Shown one piece after another: positions 8,583-17,634 of a stretch of 44,894 nt of DNA (positions within the stretch are counted from its first letter, which is position 1; every line of letters starts with the position of its first letter). The stretch is from positions 1 to 44,894 of the forward strand of contig JAFTCU010000083.1 in assembly GCA_017454585.1 (NCBI GenBank). The letters are read 5' to 3'. The notes beneath the pieces were generated by a model that ran no database searches, had not been told where the DNA came from, and saw only the letters and a list, made by a program, of their open reading frames with translations. The position numbers and the translations under genes were made by a program. The DNA comes from Thermoguttaceae bacterium. GTDB lineage: Bacteria; Planctomycetota; Planctomycetia; Pirellulales; Thermoguttaceae.

Positions 8583-9569
8583 ATGTTCGTTGATCAGGTT
8601 GAAATCGTCGTTCGCGGTGGCCGCGGCGGAGACGGCTGCGTCAGTTTCCTCCGGGAAAAGTACATTCCCAAGGGCGGGCCGGACGGCGGCGACGGCGGAC
8701 GCGGAGGAAGCGTCATTCTGGAGGCCAAAGAGGGCGTGGATTCCCTTATGCCCTACACGATGAAAAGGACGTGGACTGGCCTGCGCGGAACTTCCGGCCA
8801 AGGTTACCAGCGGCACGGGGCCCATGCGGAAGACGTGATCCTGTATGTTCCGCCGGGAACGCTCGTTTACGACGCGGACGCAGGCTTTTTGATGAAGGAC
8901 CTGGCCCACGCAGGCGATCAGGTCCACGTGGCCCGCGGCGGTGCCGGGGGGAAGGGGAATATGCGCTTCAAAACCTCGCAAAACCGCGCGCCGCGGCAGT
9001 GTACGCCGGGCGAGGAGGGCGAAGTCCGTAAACTGAAACTTGAATTGAAAGTCATCGCCGACGTGGGGCTTTTGGGGAAACCGAACGCGGGGAAAAGTAC
9101 GCTCCTGTCGCGTCTGACCAAGGCCCGGCCGGAGATCGCGAACTACCCGTTTACCACGAAGTATCCGAATCTGGGCCGCGTGATGCTCGGGATCGACCGG
9201 TCGTTTGTCATTGCAGACATTCCGGGACTGATCGAAGGCGCGGCGCTGGGAATCGGACTAGGGCACGAGTTTTTGCGCCACATCGAGCGGGCCGGGATCC
9301 TAGTGCACTTGATCGAGCCGGCGCCGATGGACGGGACGGACCCGATCGAAAACTACAAAGCGATCCGCGCGGAGCTGGCGCAGTATGATGAAGCGTTGAC
9401 GAAGCGTCCTGAAATTCTGGTCGTTTCCAAGGCGGAGCTTCCCGAAGCGCCGGAGGTGCAGACGGCGCTTGAGAAATTGACCGGGCGTGAGGTTTTACTC
9501 ATCTCGGCCGTCACCGGGCAGAATCTGAACGTTCTGGTGCAGAAAATCTCGGCGGCTCTGGAAAAGTAG
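8583..9569 (+). CDS. obgE: Obg-family ribosome-associated GTPase
   Basis: 328 residues: Gly-rich Obg fold (1-158, GGRGGDG, GGPDGGDGG, GGAGGKGN) followed by a GTPase domain, without the variable C-terminal OCT domain. Obg proteins act in late large-subunit assembly and stress response. Motifs: G1 GKPNAGKST (about 165-173), G2 region NYPFTT, G3 DIPG, G5 ISA. G4, normally NKxD, reads SKAE here (VVSKAELP). That changes both guanine-contacting residues and may be a lineage trait or alter nucleotide specificity. The start is supported by GGAGG seven bases upstream. A tRNA-Leu with its terminator precedes it. Confidence 0.96.
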   Translation: MFVDQVEIVVRGGRGGDGCVSFLREKYIPKGGPDGGDGGRGGSVILEAKEGVDSLMPYTMKRTWTGLRGTSGQGYQRHGAHAEDVILYVPPGTLVYDADAGFLMKDLAHAGDQVHVARGGAGGKGNMRFKTSQNRAPRQCTPGEEGEVRKLKLELKVIADVGLLGKPNAGKSTLLSRLTKARPEIANYPFTTKYPNLGRVMLGIDRSFVIADIPGLIEGAALGIGLGHEFLRHIERAGILVHLIEPAPMDGTDPIENYKAIRAELAQYDEALTKRPEILVVSKAELPEAPEVQTALEKLTGREVLLISAVTGQNLNVLVQKISAALEK

Positions 9570-9595
9570 AAGAAAATCACAAAGAGTTTTTTTGG

Positions 9596-9629
9596 TGAAA
9601 AAAAGCCACCCAAAAAGGGATGCTTTTTT
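9596..9629. terminator. Possible bidirectional terminator between obgE and the DUF1559 gene
   Basis: An A-run, an imperfect hairpin (GCCACCC / GGGATGC with a 2x2 internal mismatch) and a T-run lie between two convergent genes. The stem is weak. Confidence 0.4.
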
Positions 9630-9635
9630 ATTTCC

Positions 9636-10559
9636 TTAATACTGACTGGAAAAGACTTGACCGTCCTGGCGATTACACAAGTATTGGAACGTGCTCGCAT
9701 CGATTGCGTAGGAGATATTCGAAATGTGACCATCGCAGAAAGCCATGTTAAGCGCGCCAGTGTGTGCTGATCCGAAAAAATGGTTATTCGTCCAGCCCGG
9801 GCGGTCACCACGCGGCCCTGTACCGGCAGTCCGCACATTGTCGTGGTTTCGACCGGAAAGATGAGCGTCATCATCGCCGCCATCGGTGGAGGTCTGTACG
9901 CCAGTATAGACGTTTACATTCAAATACTTTTCTCCAATCAGGAAAGTGTTACTCGTTCCGTCCTTGATATCGCTCTGATCTGTCAGACTTTCGCAATAAA
10001 TAACAGGCCCATACTGAGTGATCAGTGCCGTGTTACTACGCCAGTTCGCTTCGTAACAGCAGTCACTTGTGTGTGAACCAATGTTGGCCGCATAGTCCGT
10101 TTTGGGGGCGGAAGTTCCCAATGGAGCGGACTGTTCCGTTCCGTCCTGGAGTTTCCCGTACATTGTCCGGTTCAGAGACAAATAGGGCTTCGCCGGACGG
10201 CGTGTTGGGCAGTTTAATGCCGGAATTACAGTTTTGATGCGTTCCGCGACGGGGGCATTATAAAGCGCCTGTTGTTCCATATACGGCAAGATGGCGTATG
10301 TCCAGCCGGAGCGCTGCTTGTCCAGTGAGGCGTTTGCATCACCAACGTACTGGTAACCGGCATAGCCGCCGCTGGGATATGCCTTGACAATTGTTTCATG
10401 GTTGATGCAAGCGAGGCTTGACTGTTTTAGGTTATTACCGCACTGCATCCCCCGGGCGGCCTCACGCGCCTGCTGTACCGCGGGCAGAAGGAGGCCTACC
10501 AACATTCCGATGATGGCGATGACGACGAGGAGTTCGACGAGTGTAAAGGCGTGGCGCAT
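9636..10559 (-). CDS. DUF1559 pseudopilin-like protein (H-X9-DG)
   Basis: 307 residues. The N-terminus MRHAFTLVELLVVIAIIGML is a type IV prepilin/pseudopilin cleavage and methylation signal with a hydrophobic helix (residues 5-28), so the protein is probably processed by a prepilin peptidase and assembled or held in the membrane. HTGALNMAFCDGH near residue 268 is the H-X9-DG motif that closes DUF1559 proteins. These families are greatly expanded in planctomycetes; their cargo is unknown. The gene lies 64 bases after the large PEP-CTERM beta-strand protein on the same strand, a likely co-transcribed pair. The assignment is sure; the role is not. Confidence 0.9.
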   Translation of the reverse strand: MRHAFTLVELLVVIAIIGMLVGLLLPAVQQAREAARGMQCGNNLKQSSLACINHETIVKAYPSGGYAGYQYVGDANASLDKQRSGWTYAILPYMEQQALYNAPVAERIKTVIPALNCPTRRPAKPYLSLNRTMYGKLQDGTEQSAPLGTSAPKTDYAANIGSHTSDCCYEANWRSNTALITQYGPVIYCESLTDQSDIKDGTSNTFLIGEKYLNVNVYTGVQTSTDGGDDDAHLSGRNHDNVRTAGTGPRGDRPGWTNNHFFGSAHTGALNMAFCDGHISNISYAIDASTFQYLCNRQDGQVFSSQY

Positions 10560-10623
10560 AGGACGACCGGAAGTTAAAGGACTTAAATTTGTTAAGTTTG
10601 TTTAAGGACAGGTGATTCCGGAA

Positions 10624-13600
10624 TCATTTTTTCCGCTTCAGCAGGAAAAACGCTCCGAGGGCCAACAGCAGCCAGGCGGAAGGTTCAGGAACCGTGTTTT
10701 CAAGCTGGGCCGTTGCGAAAATTCCCACGCCGTTACCGAGAGGCTGAAGCGTGTAGTTCCAGACGCCACCCGGGAAATCGATCAGGGAATCGTTCGATGC
10801 CGCGAAATTCAGGTTGGAAAAATCTCCCTCGGACATTCCAGCGGCGGTCATCAGGAGGAACGAGTCGCCGGCCTGGATGGTCGTGTCGGCGTCTTTGGAA
10901 AACGCAATTTCACCCTCAAGTGAGTTGGACGTCAGCGTTCCGTTGACGGCCATCAGCGGCGTGTTGGCCGCTTCGGAACTGAGTTTCAGATTCAAAAGCG
11001 CCTGAGGGGCGAGTGTGACGGAATTGACCGTCAGCGTCGTGCCGTCGTTGATTTTCAGCGTGCCATCACTTACGGCCAGCGTGCCGAGCGTCTGCGAGTT
11101 CGTGAAAACGAGTGTTCCTGCGCCCTCTTTCGTGACGGTCCCGGTCGAGGTCAGTGTTCCGTTAGGCTGGAGCGTGTAATCCGCTTCCGGCGCAAAAATG
11201 ACCGGGCGTGCGGCCGCGTTGATGTTCGCGTCGATGGCCTGGGTTTTCGTGTCGCTCGGCATGCTCGTGAATTTCAGCGTCGAGTTGGTGGCTTCGAAAT
11301 TGATCGTCCCCATTGTACCGCCGGTGGAGGAGATCGGACCGCCAAAAACGGCCGTTCCTGCCTGAGAGCCGTAGATCCGCAGGCTGTGACCGTTCATTTC
11401 GGTCCCGCCGGCGTAATCCGCGGTGCAGGCCGCCGCGAAACAAAGCTCCGCGTCGTCCGCGAGTGTCAGCGAGCCGGTGGTTTTGAAATTGTTCGAGAGA
11501 CGCATCGCGCCGTACGCACCGTAAGTGGCTTCCTCGTTTTTCCAGCCTTTTCCAGCGAGCGTAATGTCCGTTGAGATCTCGGAATTCACGTAAAACCAGA
11601 GCTGGCCGCCCGGTTCCACGATGATTTCTTTGAGCTGATCAATGACGTCCGTATCATTGGTGCCCTGGTCCAGACGGAAGCGCGTGTTGCTCCCGATCTT
11701 CAGGGTGCCGGTGAAGTCGGAAAGCGTGTTTTTCAGCGCGGAATCCGCCGTGGTCGTCATCATATTCAGGTTTCCGTCAAGGTAAAGGGTCCCCGAGCCG
11801 GAGATCACGGGCAGATTATGGGGCAGACCGGATTTTTCCATGGCCCAGTCAAGCGTCGCGTTTTCGGCGATGGCGATCGAGCCGGTCCCGAGACCTTTGT
11901 CGGCGGTGACTTTGATCGTGCCGGCGTTCAGGGTGATGGCGCCCGATTCTTGAGCGTTCGATTGGGTCACGATGAGCGTTCCCGTGCCGTTTTTCGTGAT
12001 GGTTCCCGAACCGGTCAGTGTCCCGTTGAGCTGGAGCGTGTAACCGCCGGCGGCGTCAAACACCAGATTGTTCGCGCCCATGGCGAGGTTCACGTCCAGC
12101 GCCTGCGTTTTCGCGAAACCTTCCCGAGTGTCGGTGGTGAATTTCAGAGTGGACGTCTGCGAGACGTTCATCTGAATGTTCCCATAATCCGCGGGTGCGG
12201 TCGCCGTCCCGGAGGAAATGGGGCCGCTGAACACCACGGTCCCGGAAGATGGGTTGGCGTAATTCCTGATGGCAAGCGTATGACCGTTCGTTTCCAGACC
12301 GCCGGAGAAAGTGTTGGTTTGGTTGCTGGTGTAAACAAAACCCAACGCCGAATCAGCGGAAAGTTCCATTCCACCCGTGGCGGAAAAACTGTTGGCGAGC
12401 CGGATACCGCCCGGAACGCCGGGTTCGGTTACCCATTTTGTGCTTCCCAAAATGATTTTCGGTACAATGGTCGCTCCATTGCTTTGGATCCAGAACTGGC
12501 CGCCCTCCTCGACGATGATTTCTTTCAGATTCGCCAGACCCGCGGCGTCGTTGGCGCCCTGGTCGAGACGGAAACGCGTCCCGGAGCCGCTCGTCAACGT
12601 GCCGTTGAAGCCCGTCATGTAGTTGGAAAGGGCCGAGGCGGCATTTGCGGTCATGAAGTTCCCGAGATTATCAAGGCGCAGAGTACCGGTCCCCGTGAAC
12701 TGGTTCGTGAAATTGTGCACGAGCGTACTGCCCGTATTCGCGGCTTTCCAGATGACGGTCGCGTCTTCCGCGATGTTGACCGTATTGGTCCCGAGGCCGC
12801 CTGCTTTCATGACCTGGACCGTTCCGGCCTCGATGGAGGTCGCGCCCTGGTACGTGTTGGCGCCGGAAAGGACGAGCGTCCCCGCGCCGGTTTTCGTGAG
12901 GCTGCCCTCACCGGAGATCACGCCGTTCACTTCGATCGTCCGGTTCGCGCCAGGCTGGAAGGTGAGAGTATGCACGCCGGAAGCCCACGAGCCGCTGTAC
13001 GCCAGATTCGCGTTGATCGTCTGCGTCGTGGGAGAAGCCGCGTCCGAGGAAAGACCGACGATCAATTTGACGTTTCCGCCGGCGGACCCCTGCAACTGGT
13101 TTTTCGGGACCTCGATCGTTCCGAGGGAGTCTCCGCTTGTAACGTTTCCATTTAAATAGTAAGTGCAGAAATTTGCTTCTGCTGTGTTGGCGATGGTCGT
13201 TCCCAGCTGCAGGGTGTAGCCGTTGGTTGCGATTGGGCCGTTAAAAGTGGCCGTACGCCCCGAAACGCCGCAGAAACCGATGGAAGAATTGCCGGAAAGG
13301 GAAAACGAGCCGTTGTACGTCTGGTTGGCGTCGATTCGGATCGCGCCGCGTTTGGTTCCGTCGGACGCTCCGAAACCGTTCAGGTCAAAATCGACGTTGA
13401 CCGCGTTGGCGGTGGCGTTCCAGAACTCGCCGTTTTCGTCGATCTTGATCAACTTCATATTGTTCACGATCTGAATATCGCTCGCGGAGCCAAGGCGGAA
13501 GCGTGAACCGTTCGAGGTCCCGGAAAGCCAGATCGTCCCGGTGAAATCGTTCATGTAAGTGTTGAGCAGCTGGGTAGGGTTCGAGCCGTTGCTCGACATC

Positions 13601-14118
13601 CAGTTCCCGACCGAGGTGAGTTTCAGCGTGCCGGTGCCGGAGATGGTCCCCACGTAGTCCGAAACCGCAGTGCCGTTCTGGGAGTTCAACCGGTTGACTT
13701 CATACGTCGCGTCAGGACCGATGTTCACGTTCACATTGCCGACGGAGTACCGGTTCGTAACGAGAAGTTTCCCTGCCGACAGATTAATAGACGAAACAAA
13801 ATCATTATTCGCGCCAGTGATTTTCCAGGTTCCAGTGCCGTATTTGGTGATGGTCGTTCCATTGGTACCCGTAATGGCGCCGGACGAGGTCAGCGCGTTT
13901 GTACCACTGACTGTAACCGTTGCATTCCCATTAATGGTCAAAGAACCGGAGTGAGTCGCGGTGATTCCGGCGGAGATGGAGTCGTCTGTGTTCAGTGTGT
14001 AGTTGTTGGTATCCGGGTCTGTACCGATGGGGTAGTCCATGGCCATTAAGCCTGTGCCGCAGACCGTCGTTGCCAAAATAACGAAAAAATGGAAAACGCG
14101 AAATAATGATGTACGCAT
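10624..14118 (-). CDS. Autotransporter-type beta-strand repeat protein with PEP-CTERM tail
   Basis: About 1164 residues from the ATG at 14118, chosen because GAGAAG precedes it and a signal peptide follows (MRTSLFRVFHFFVILATTVC); upstream ATGs at 14133 and 14154 are alternatives. The body is rich in Gly/Thr/Asn with many strand signatures of the form GTGTL.L.G.NTY.G.T..AGT, typical of passenger-associated beta-helix repeats. Three modules of about 300 residues recur, each containing a variant of FTGTL..G..TRFRLDQG...LKEIIVE.GGQFW. The C-terminus VPEPSAWLLLALGAFFLLKRKK is a PEP-CTERM signal (PEP, hydrophobic helix, basic tail), implying exosortase sorting to the surface. No enzymatic domain is seen. 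It probably forms a long extracellular fibre or adhesin, by inference. Confidence 0.88.
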   Translation of the reverse strand: MRTSLFRVFHFFVILATTVCGTGLMAMDYPIGTDPDTNNYTLNTDDSISAGITATHSGSLTINGNATVTVSGTNALTSSGAITGTNGTTITKYGTGTWKITGANNDFVSSINLSAGKLLVTNRYSVGNVNVNIGPDATYEVNRLNSQNGTAVSDYVGTISGTGTLKLTSVGNWMSSNGSNPTQLLNTYMNDFTGTIWLSGTSNGSRFRLGSASDIQIVNNMKLIKIDENGEFWNATANAVNVDFDLNGFGASDGTKRGAIRIDANQTYNGSFSLSGNSSIGFCGVSGRTATFNGPIATNGYTLQLGTTIANTAEANFCTYYLNGNVTSGDSLGTIEVPKNQLQGSAGGNVKLIVGLSSDAASPTTQTINANLAYSGSWASGVHTLTFQPGANRTIEVNGVISGEGSLTKTGAGTLVLSGANTYQGATSIEAGTVQVMKAGGLGTNTVNIAEDATVIWKAANTGSTLVHNFTNQFTGTGTLRLDNLGNFMTANAASALSNYMTGFNGTLTSGSGTRFRLDQGANDAAGLANLKEIIVEEGGQFWIQSNGATIVPKIILGSTKWVTEPGVPGGIRLANSFSATGGMELSADSALGFVYTSNQTNTFSGGLETNGHTLAIRNYANPSSGTVVFSGPISSGTATAPADYGNIQMNVSQTSTLKFTTDTREGFAKTQALDVNLAMGANNLVFDAAGGYTLQLNGTLTGSGTITKNGTGTLIVTQSNAQESGAITLNAGTIKVTADKGLGTGSIAIAENATLDWAMEKSGLPHNLPVISGSGTLYLDGNLNMMTTTADSALKNTLSDFTGTLKIGSNTRFRLDQGTNDTDVIDQLKEIIVEPGGQLWFYVNSEISTDITLAGKGWKNEEATYGAYGAMRLSNNFKTTGSLTLADDAELCFAAACTADYAGGTEMNGHSLRIYGSQAGTAVFGGPISSTGGTMGTINFEATNSTLKFTSMPSDTKTQAIDANINAAARPVIFAPEADYTLQPNGTLTSTGTVTKEGAGTLVFTNSQTLGTLAVSDGTLKINDGTTLTVNSVTLAPQALLNLKLSSEAANTPLMAVNGTLTSNSLEGEIAFSKDADTTIQAGDSFLLMTAAGMSEGDFSNLNFAASNDSLIDFPGGVWNYTLQPLGNGVGIFATAQLENTVPEPSAWLLLALGAFFLLKRKK

Positions 14119-14339
14119 TTTTCTTCTCAACATTCTCGAAGTGATAAAAATCAAAGATATTTACAAATATATTATACACGAAAAAAAGATTTAACAGAAA
14201 AAAAAGATTGGATTTTTCAAGAATTTTAGAGTTTTTTCAGGAAAAAGTCCCCCAAAACCTCAAAACTTTGTCTGTTTGTCCTGATAGCGTCTTTTTGTAA
14301 GAAAAACGTCAAAGCGGGCGAAATCTTTTTCGGCCACCC

Positions 14340-14393
14340 TTGAAATTTTTTTAAAATGTTTTATAATTAGAAACTCTATTTCTTACAATAGAG
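14340..14393 (+). promoter_or_regulatory. ilvB promoter and leader hairpin
   Basis: TTGAAA (14340-14345), a 16-base spacer and TATAAT (14362-14367) form a strong promoter. A hairpin CTCTAT / ATAGAG (14374-14393) lies at the start of the transcript. No leader peptide rich in branched-chain residues and no T-run were found, so attenuation is not claimed. The rest of 14155-14438 is AT-rich with nothing else recognised. Confidence 0.7.
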
Positions 14394-14438
14394 AAAGACT
14401 TACTGTTTTTTCATTCCATTTTCACAAGGAGAATTTCC

Positions 14439-16271
14439 GTGTCAAACACAAAACCCCTGAAAACAGCACAAACTGCCGCTTCCTCTCAGCCTTTAACGGG
14501 TGCGGATGTCGTGGTACTTGCGCTCATTCATCATAATGTGGACACGGTGTTCGCATACCCAGGCGGAGCCGTGATTCCACTTCATCAGGCGTACTCCCGC
14601 TACGAGGACAAAATCCGCATCGTCCTGCCGCGTCACGAGCAGGGTGGAGGTTTTGCCGCGCAGGGATACGCAAGGAGTACTGGAAAAGTCGGTGTATGCT
14701 CGGCCACGTCAGGCCCTGGCGCTGCGAACCTTCTTACCGCGATCGCGGATGCGAAGATGGACTCGATCCCGCTGGTTGCCATCACGGGCCAGGTCGGAAC
14801 ACACGTCATTGGAACCGACGCGTTTCAGGAAATGCCCTCGACGGAAGTTTTCCGCAGCATCACAAAGCACCACGCCCTGATCATGAACCCGAACGACATC
14901 ACGCGCGTGATCAAAGAGGCGTTCCATGTCGCGAACTCAGGGCGCAAAGGCCCGGTGCTAGTGGACATTCCGAAGAATATTTTTCTTGCGAAAGTCGGCG
15001 AGCCGTTCAAGGGCGAAAATGGGACGTGTATTTTCGAGGAACCCGATTTTGACGTTCCGATGAATCTGCCGGGCTATGACGAAAAAGTCCTTTCGACGAC
15101 TGATGACGAAAAGATCAACGACTGGATTGCGGTTCTGAAAAAAGCGGAACGGCCCGTGATTTATCTCGGTGGTGGAGCGATTTCGTCGGATGCGACGGAT
15201 GAAGTGCGTAAATTTGCCGAGAAAATGCAGATCCCTGTCGCCAGCACGCTGATGGCTCTGGGTGGTTTCCCGGCGGAACATCCGCTTTCCCTGGGCCTGC
15301 TCGGAATGCACGGTTCGGTCGCAGCGAATAAGGCGGTTCATGAGAGCGATCTGTTGATGGTGCTTGGCGCCCGTTTCAGTGATCGTGTGACGGGGAACGC
15401 CTCGAAATTCGCCCCCTATGCCAAAATCGTTCACGTGGAGATCGACGCGTCGGAGATCCGAAAGGTCATTGACCCTGCCATCGCGATCTCGGGCGATTTG
15501 AAAGAGGTAATGCAGAAAATCAACGCAAATCTGCCGAAGAAACACGCCGACTGTACGCCGTGGCTAAAGCAGGTCGCGGAGTGGAAAAAGACTCTTGGCC
15601 TGAAGTACCGTCCGAGTAAAAAGAATATCCTGCCGCAGCAGGCGCTCGAAACGTTGTACGAAATGACGAAGGACCAAAATCCGATCGTTGCGACGGGAGT
15701 GGGCCAGCACCAGATGTGGGCGGCGCAGTACTTCAAGATCAACCAGCCGAAGCACTGGCTCACGTCCGGCGGCGCCGGTACGATGGGCTTCGGGCTTCCG
15801 GCCGGGATGGGCGCGAAAGTCGGTAATCCGGACAAAATGGTGATCGTGGTCGAAGGCGACGGCAGTCTGCTGATGAACATTCAGGAAATGGCCGCGTGCC
15901 AGTGCGAGAAGATCCCGGTCAAACTGCTCCTCCTGAACAATCAATACCTCGGGATGGTGTACCAGTGGGAAGACCGGTTCTGCAACAAAAACCACGCGCA
16001 GACGTTCCTTGGCCCGATCGATGATCCGGAAAAGTATGCGATGAAACCCGACTACTGTCCGGTGAACCGTTACCCAAATTTCGTGAAAATCGCGGAGGGG
16101 TTTGGCTGGAAAGGCCGCTTCGTTTGTGATCCGGCTGAACTGAAAGAAGCCCTGCAGGAAATGATTGACGCGGAAGGACCGTTCATTCTGGACGTTGCGA
16201 TCCCGTACAGTGAGCAGGTGATCCCAATGATACCGGCCGGCGGAACTTTTGCCGATTCCATCACGGAATAA
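14439..16271 (+). CDS. ilvB: Acetolactate synthase, large catalytic subunit
   Basis: 610 residues; a ThDP-dependent enzyme that condenses two pyruvates, or pyruvate with 2-oxobutyrate, in valine, leucine and isoleucine synthesis. It starts at GTG with AAGGAG eight bases upstream. An N-terminal extension of about 20 residues precedes the PYR domain ([15 protein letters not shown], catalytic Glu67 in [16 protein letters not shown]). A FAD/DHAP-like middle domain follows, then the PP domain with the thiamine motif GDGS (473-476) to NN (500-501). Length and motifs match anabolic IlvB. No regulatory subunit ilvN or ilvC follows: the next features are repeats and convergent genes. The gene therefore stands apart from its pathway partners. 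Confidence 0.95.
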   Translation: MSNTKPLKTAQTAASSQPLTGADVVVLALIHHNVDTVFAYPGGAVIPLHQAYSRYEDKIRIVLPRHEQGGGFAAQGYARSTGKVGVCSATSGPGAANLLTAIADAKMDSIPLVAITGQVGTHVIGTDAFQEMPSTEVFRSITKHHALIMNPNDITRVIKEAFHVANSGRKGPVLVDIPKNIFLAKVGEPFKGENGTCIFEEPDFDVPMNLPGYDEKVLSTTDDEKINDWIAVLKKAERPVIYLGGGAISSDATDEVRKFAEKMQIPVASTLMALGGFPAEHPLSLGLLGMHGSVAANKAVHESDLLMVLGARFSDRVTGNASKFAPYAKIVHVEIDASEIRKVIDPAIAISGDLKEVMQKINANLPKKHADCTPWLKQVAEWKKTLGLKYRPSKKNILPQQALETLYEMTKDQNPIVATGVGQHQMWAAQYFKINQPKHWLTSGGAGTMGFGLPAGMGAKVGNPDKMVIVVEGDGSLLMNIQEMAACQCEKIPVKLLLLNNQYLGMVYQWEDRFCNKNHAQTFLGPIDDPEKYAMKPDYCPVNRYPNFVKIAEGFGWKGRFVCDPAELKEALQEMIDAEGPFILDVAIPYSEQVIPMIPAGGTFADSITE

Positions 16272-16294
16272 GAAACTTCTTCAAAAGATGGTGA

Positions 16295-16316
16295 ACGGGG
16301 TCAGGAATGACCCCGT
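16295..16316. terminator. Perfect 9-bp hairpin after ilvB
   Basis: ACGGGGTCA / TGACCCCGT with loop GGAA, 23 bases after the ilvB stop. There is no T-run, so it may be a REP-like hairpin or a rho-assisted 3' end rather than a classical terminator. Confidence 0.45.
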
Positions 16317-16333
16317 AAACATTCAATTTTTGA

Positions 16334-16490
16334 CGACGCTGGAAGCGTCGTCCCCGCAGATTCTGAATTTCAAAACGACGCTGGAAGCGTCGTCCCCACA
16401 GATTCTGGATTTCAAAACGACGCTGGAAGCATCGTCCCCGCAGATTCTGGATTTCAAAACGACGCTGGAAGCGTCGTCCCCGCAGATTCT
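16334..16490. repeat. Array of four 42-bp repeats with GACGCT-GGA-AGCGTC hairpins
   Basis: Hairpins begin at 16334, 16376, 16418 and 16460, exactly 42 bases apart. Each unit has a 7-bp stem (CGACGCT / AGCGTCG, loop GGA) followed by TCCCCGCAGATTCTGGATTTC-like sequence. The third copy has AGCATC, giving one mismatched pair. The array sits between convergent ilvB and the DUF4465 gene. The same 42-base period and hairpin recur at 41797-41853. A frame runs through it only because 42 is a multiple of three. Confidence 0.92.
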
Positions 16491-16497
16491 TTCGGAA

Positions 16498-17610
16498 TTA
16501 CCGGGTTCTTTTCTTGCTTAAGACGGATCCAAGTCCCAAAAAGCCCAGGATCAGCAATGCCCACGAAGCGGGTTCCGGGACGTAGGTGGGGTCAGGCGTG
16601 AAATTTCCCAGAACTAAATTATCCAGCGCGGCGTAAACCGGGAAGTTGAATCCCCACTGCCCTTCGTCGGAACCATCAAAGTAGAAAAGCAGGGATTTCA
16701 CGCCCTCGAAGTTGCCAAAGTCGGCCAGGATCGGATTCCCGAGGTAATCGTCGGTCTGGCCGCTTTCGACGTTCTGTTTCAGGGCCTGGTAGTCGGCGCT
16801 GCTCTCATCCACGCCGTAATAAGCCGCGTCGTAAACTTTTGTCGCGACGTCTGCGAAATTGGCGGCCTGCCACTCGGTCACGATGGAATTTCCCTGCAGG
16901 TAGTCGGCCAGCATGAGGACCTGGTTCCCGGTCAATTTTCCTTCGGCATCGATCCCCTGTACGATGACGGCCTGCCAGTTGCCATCGGAGGCTTTCGCGG
17001 AATACGCGTCGCCGAAGGTCACGACATTGAAGGCGCCGAGCGCGTTCGTGAAGCTCAGGGATTGAAGATCGACCGGGTTTTCAAAGGAAATGGTTCCGCC
17101 AGGGACTCCGCGGTAGGACGAACCGAAAAGGATCGCGTAGGAGTCAGAGGAATTCGCGCCGGAAACCGTGACGCCGTAGCCATTGTTGGGATAGTTCGTC
17201 GTACCGGCGACGGCCGCGTACTGGTTGCCGGAGTAAACGTAAGAACCATTGGAGACCACTTTACCGGTTGCATCCGTTACGGTACGTGGGGCGGATGTGT
17301 TTTCCCCGGAAATGTTGGAAATGGTGAAACCGCCACCCCAGTTCCAGGAAGGAACGTAGGGTTCATAGTAGATTCCCCAGTCATCCCACGTCGAGCCGAG
17401 CGTGACGTTTCCGGCGGGCGTCTGGAAGGAGTGCAGGTAAGTGTAAGAATACTCGTCTTCGTCGATGTCCACAGGAACAGAACCCTGGAAGTACGTATTC
17501 GTTCCCGGGACGTAATTCTCAAAACCCAACGTATAAACCGCGGCATCGACCGAGGCCGTGCCCGCGAGCAGGATCGCTGCGATTGAAAGGGTAAACAGGA
17601 AATTTTTCAT
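16498..17610 (-). CDS. DUF4465-family secreted protein with PEP-CTERM tail
   Basis: 370 residues. Signal peptide MKNFLFTLSIAAILLAGTASVDA; the mature part (about 25-335) matches DUF4465 as I know it: an early Trp/Gly-rich strand (WNWGGGFTISN, 89-99), the signature GNQYAAVAG (128-136), TNALGAFNVVTFGD (188-201), the LADY segment (233-238) and a closing WGFNFPVYAALDNL (319-332). PEP-CTERM tail VPEPASWALLILGFLGLG plus SKKRTR. The start is supported by AAGGA upstream. It lies 24 bases after a DUF1559 gene, and that unit is headed by a cobalamin riboswitch. From memory, DUF4465-type proteins in Bacteroidetes (BtuH) are B12-binding surface proteins in riboswitch-controlled loci, so a cobalamin-capture role is a reasonable inference, not shown here. 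Confidence 0.85.
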   Translation of the reverse strand: MKNFLFTLSIAAILLAGTASVDAAVYTLGFENYVPGTNTYFQGSVPVDIDEDEYSYTYLHSFQTPAGNVTLGSTWDDWGIYYEPYVPSWNWGGGFTISNISGENTSAPRTVTDATGKVVSNGSYVYSGNQYAAVAGTTNYPNNGYGVTVSGANSSDSYAILFGSSYRGVPGGTISFENPVDLQSLSFTNALGAFNVVTFGDAYSAKASDGNWQAVIVQGIDAEGKLTGNQVLMLADYLQGNSIVTEWQAANFADVATKVYDAAYYGVDESSADYQALKQNVESGQTDDYLGNPILADFGNFEGVKSLLFYFDGSDEGQWGFNFPVYAALDNLVLGNFTPDPTYVPEPASWALLILGFLGLGSVLSKKRTR

Positions 17611-17634
17611 GGTTTAAATCCTTATCATTCTAAT

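Noticed and set aside
11818..13155. 445-aa ORF opposite the PEP-CTERM beta-strand gene
   Set aside because: Antisense shadow caused by the repetitive composition of the real gene; Arg/Gly-rich with no motif.
16334..16490. CRISPR-like array
   Set aside because: Units are contiguous 42-bp repeats with no unique spacers, the palindrome is inside the unit, and no cas genes are nearby.
16249..16521. 90-aa plus-strand ORF with TTLEASSPQILDFK repeats
   Set aside because: It exists only because the 42-bp repeat is a multiple of three; it starts inside ilvB and has no ribosome site.
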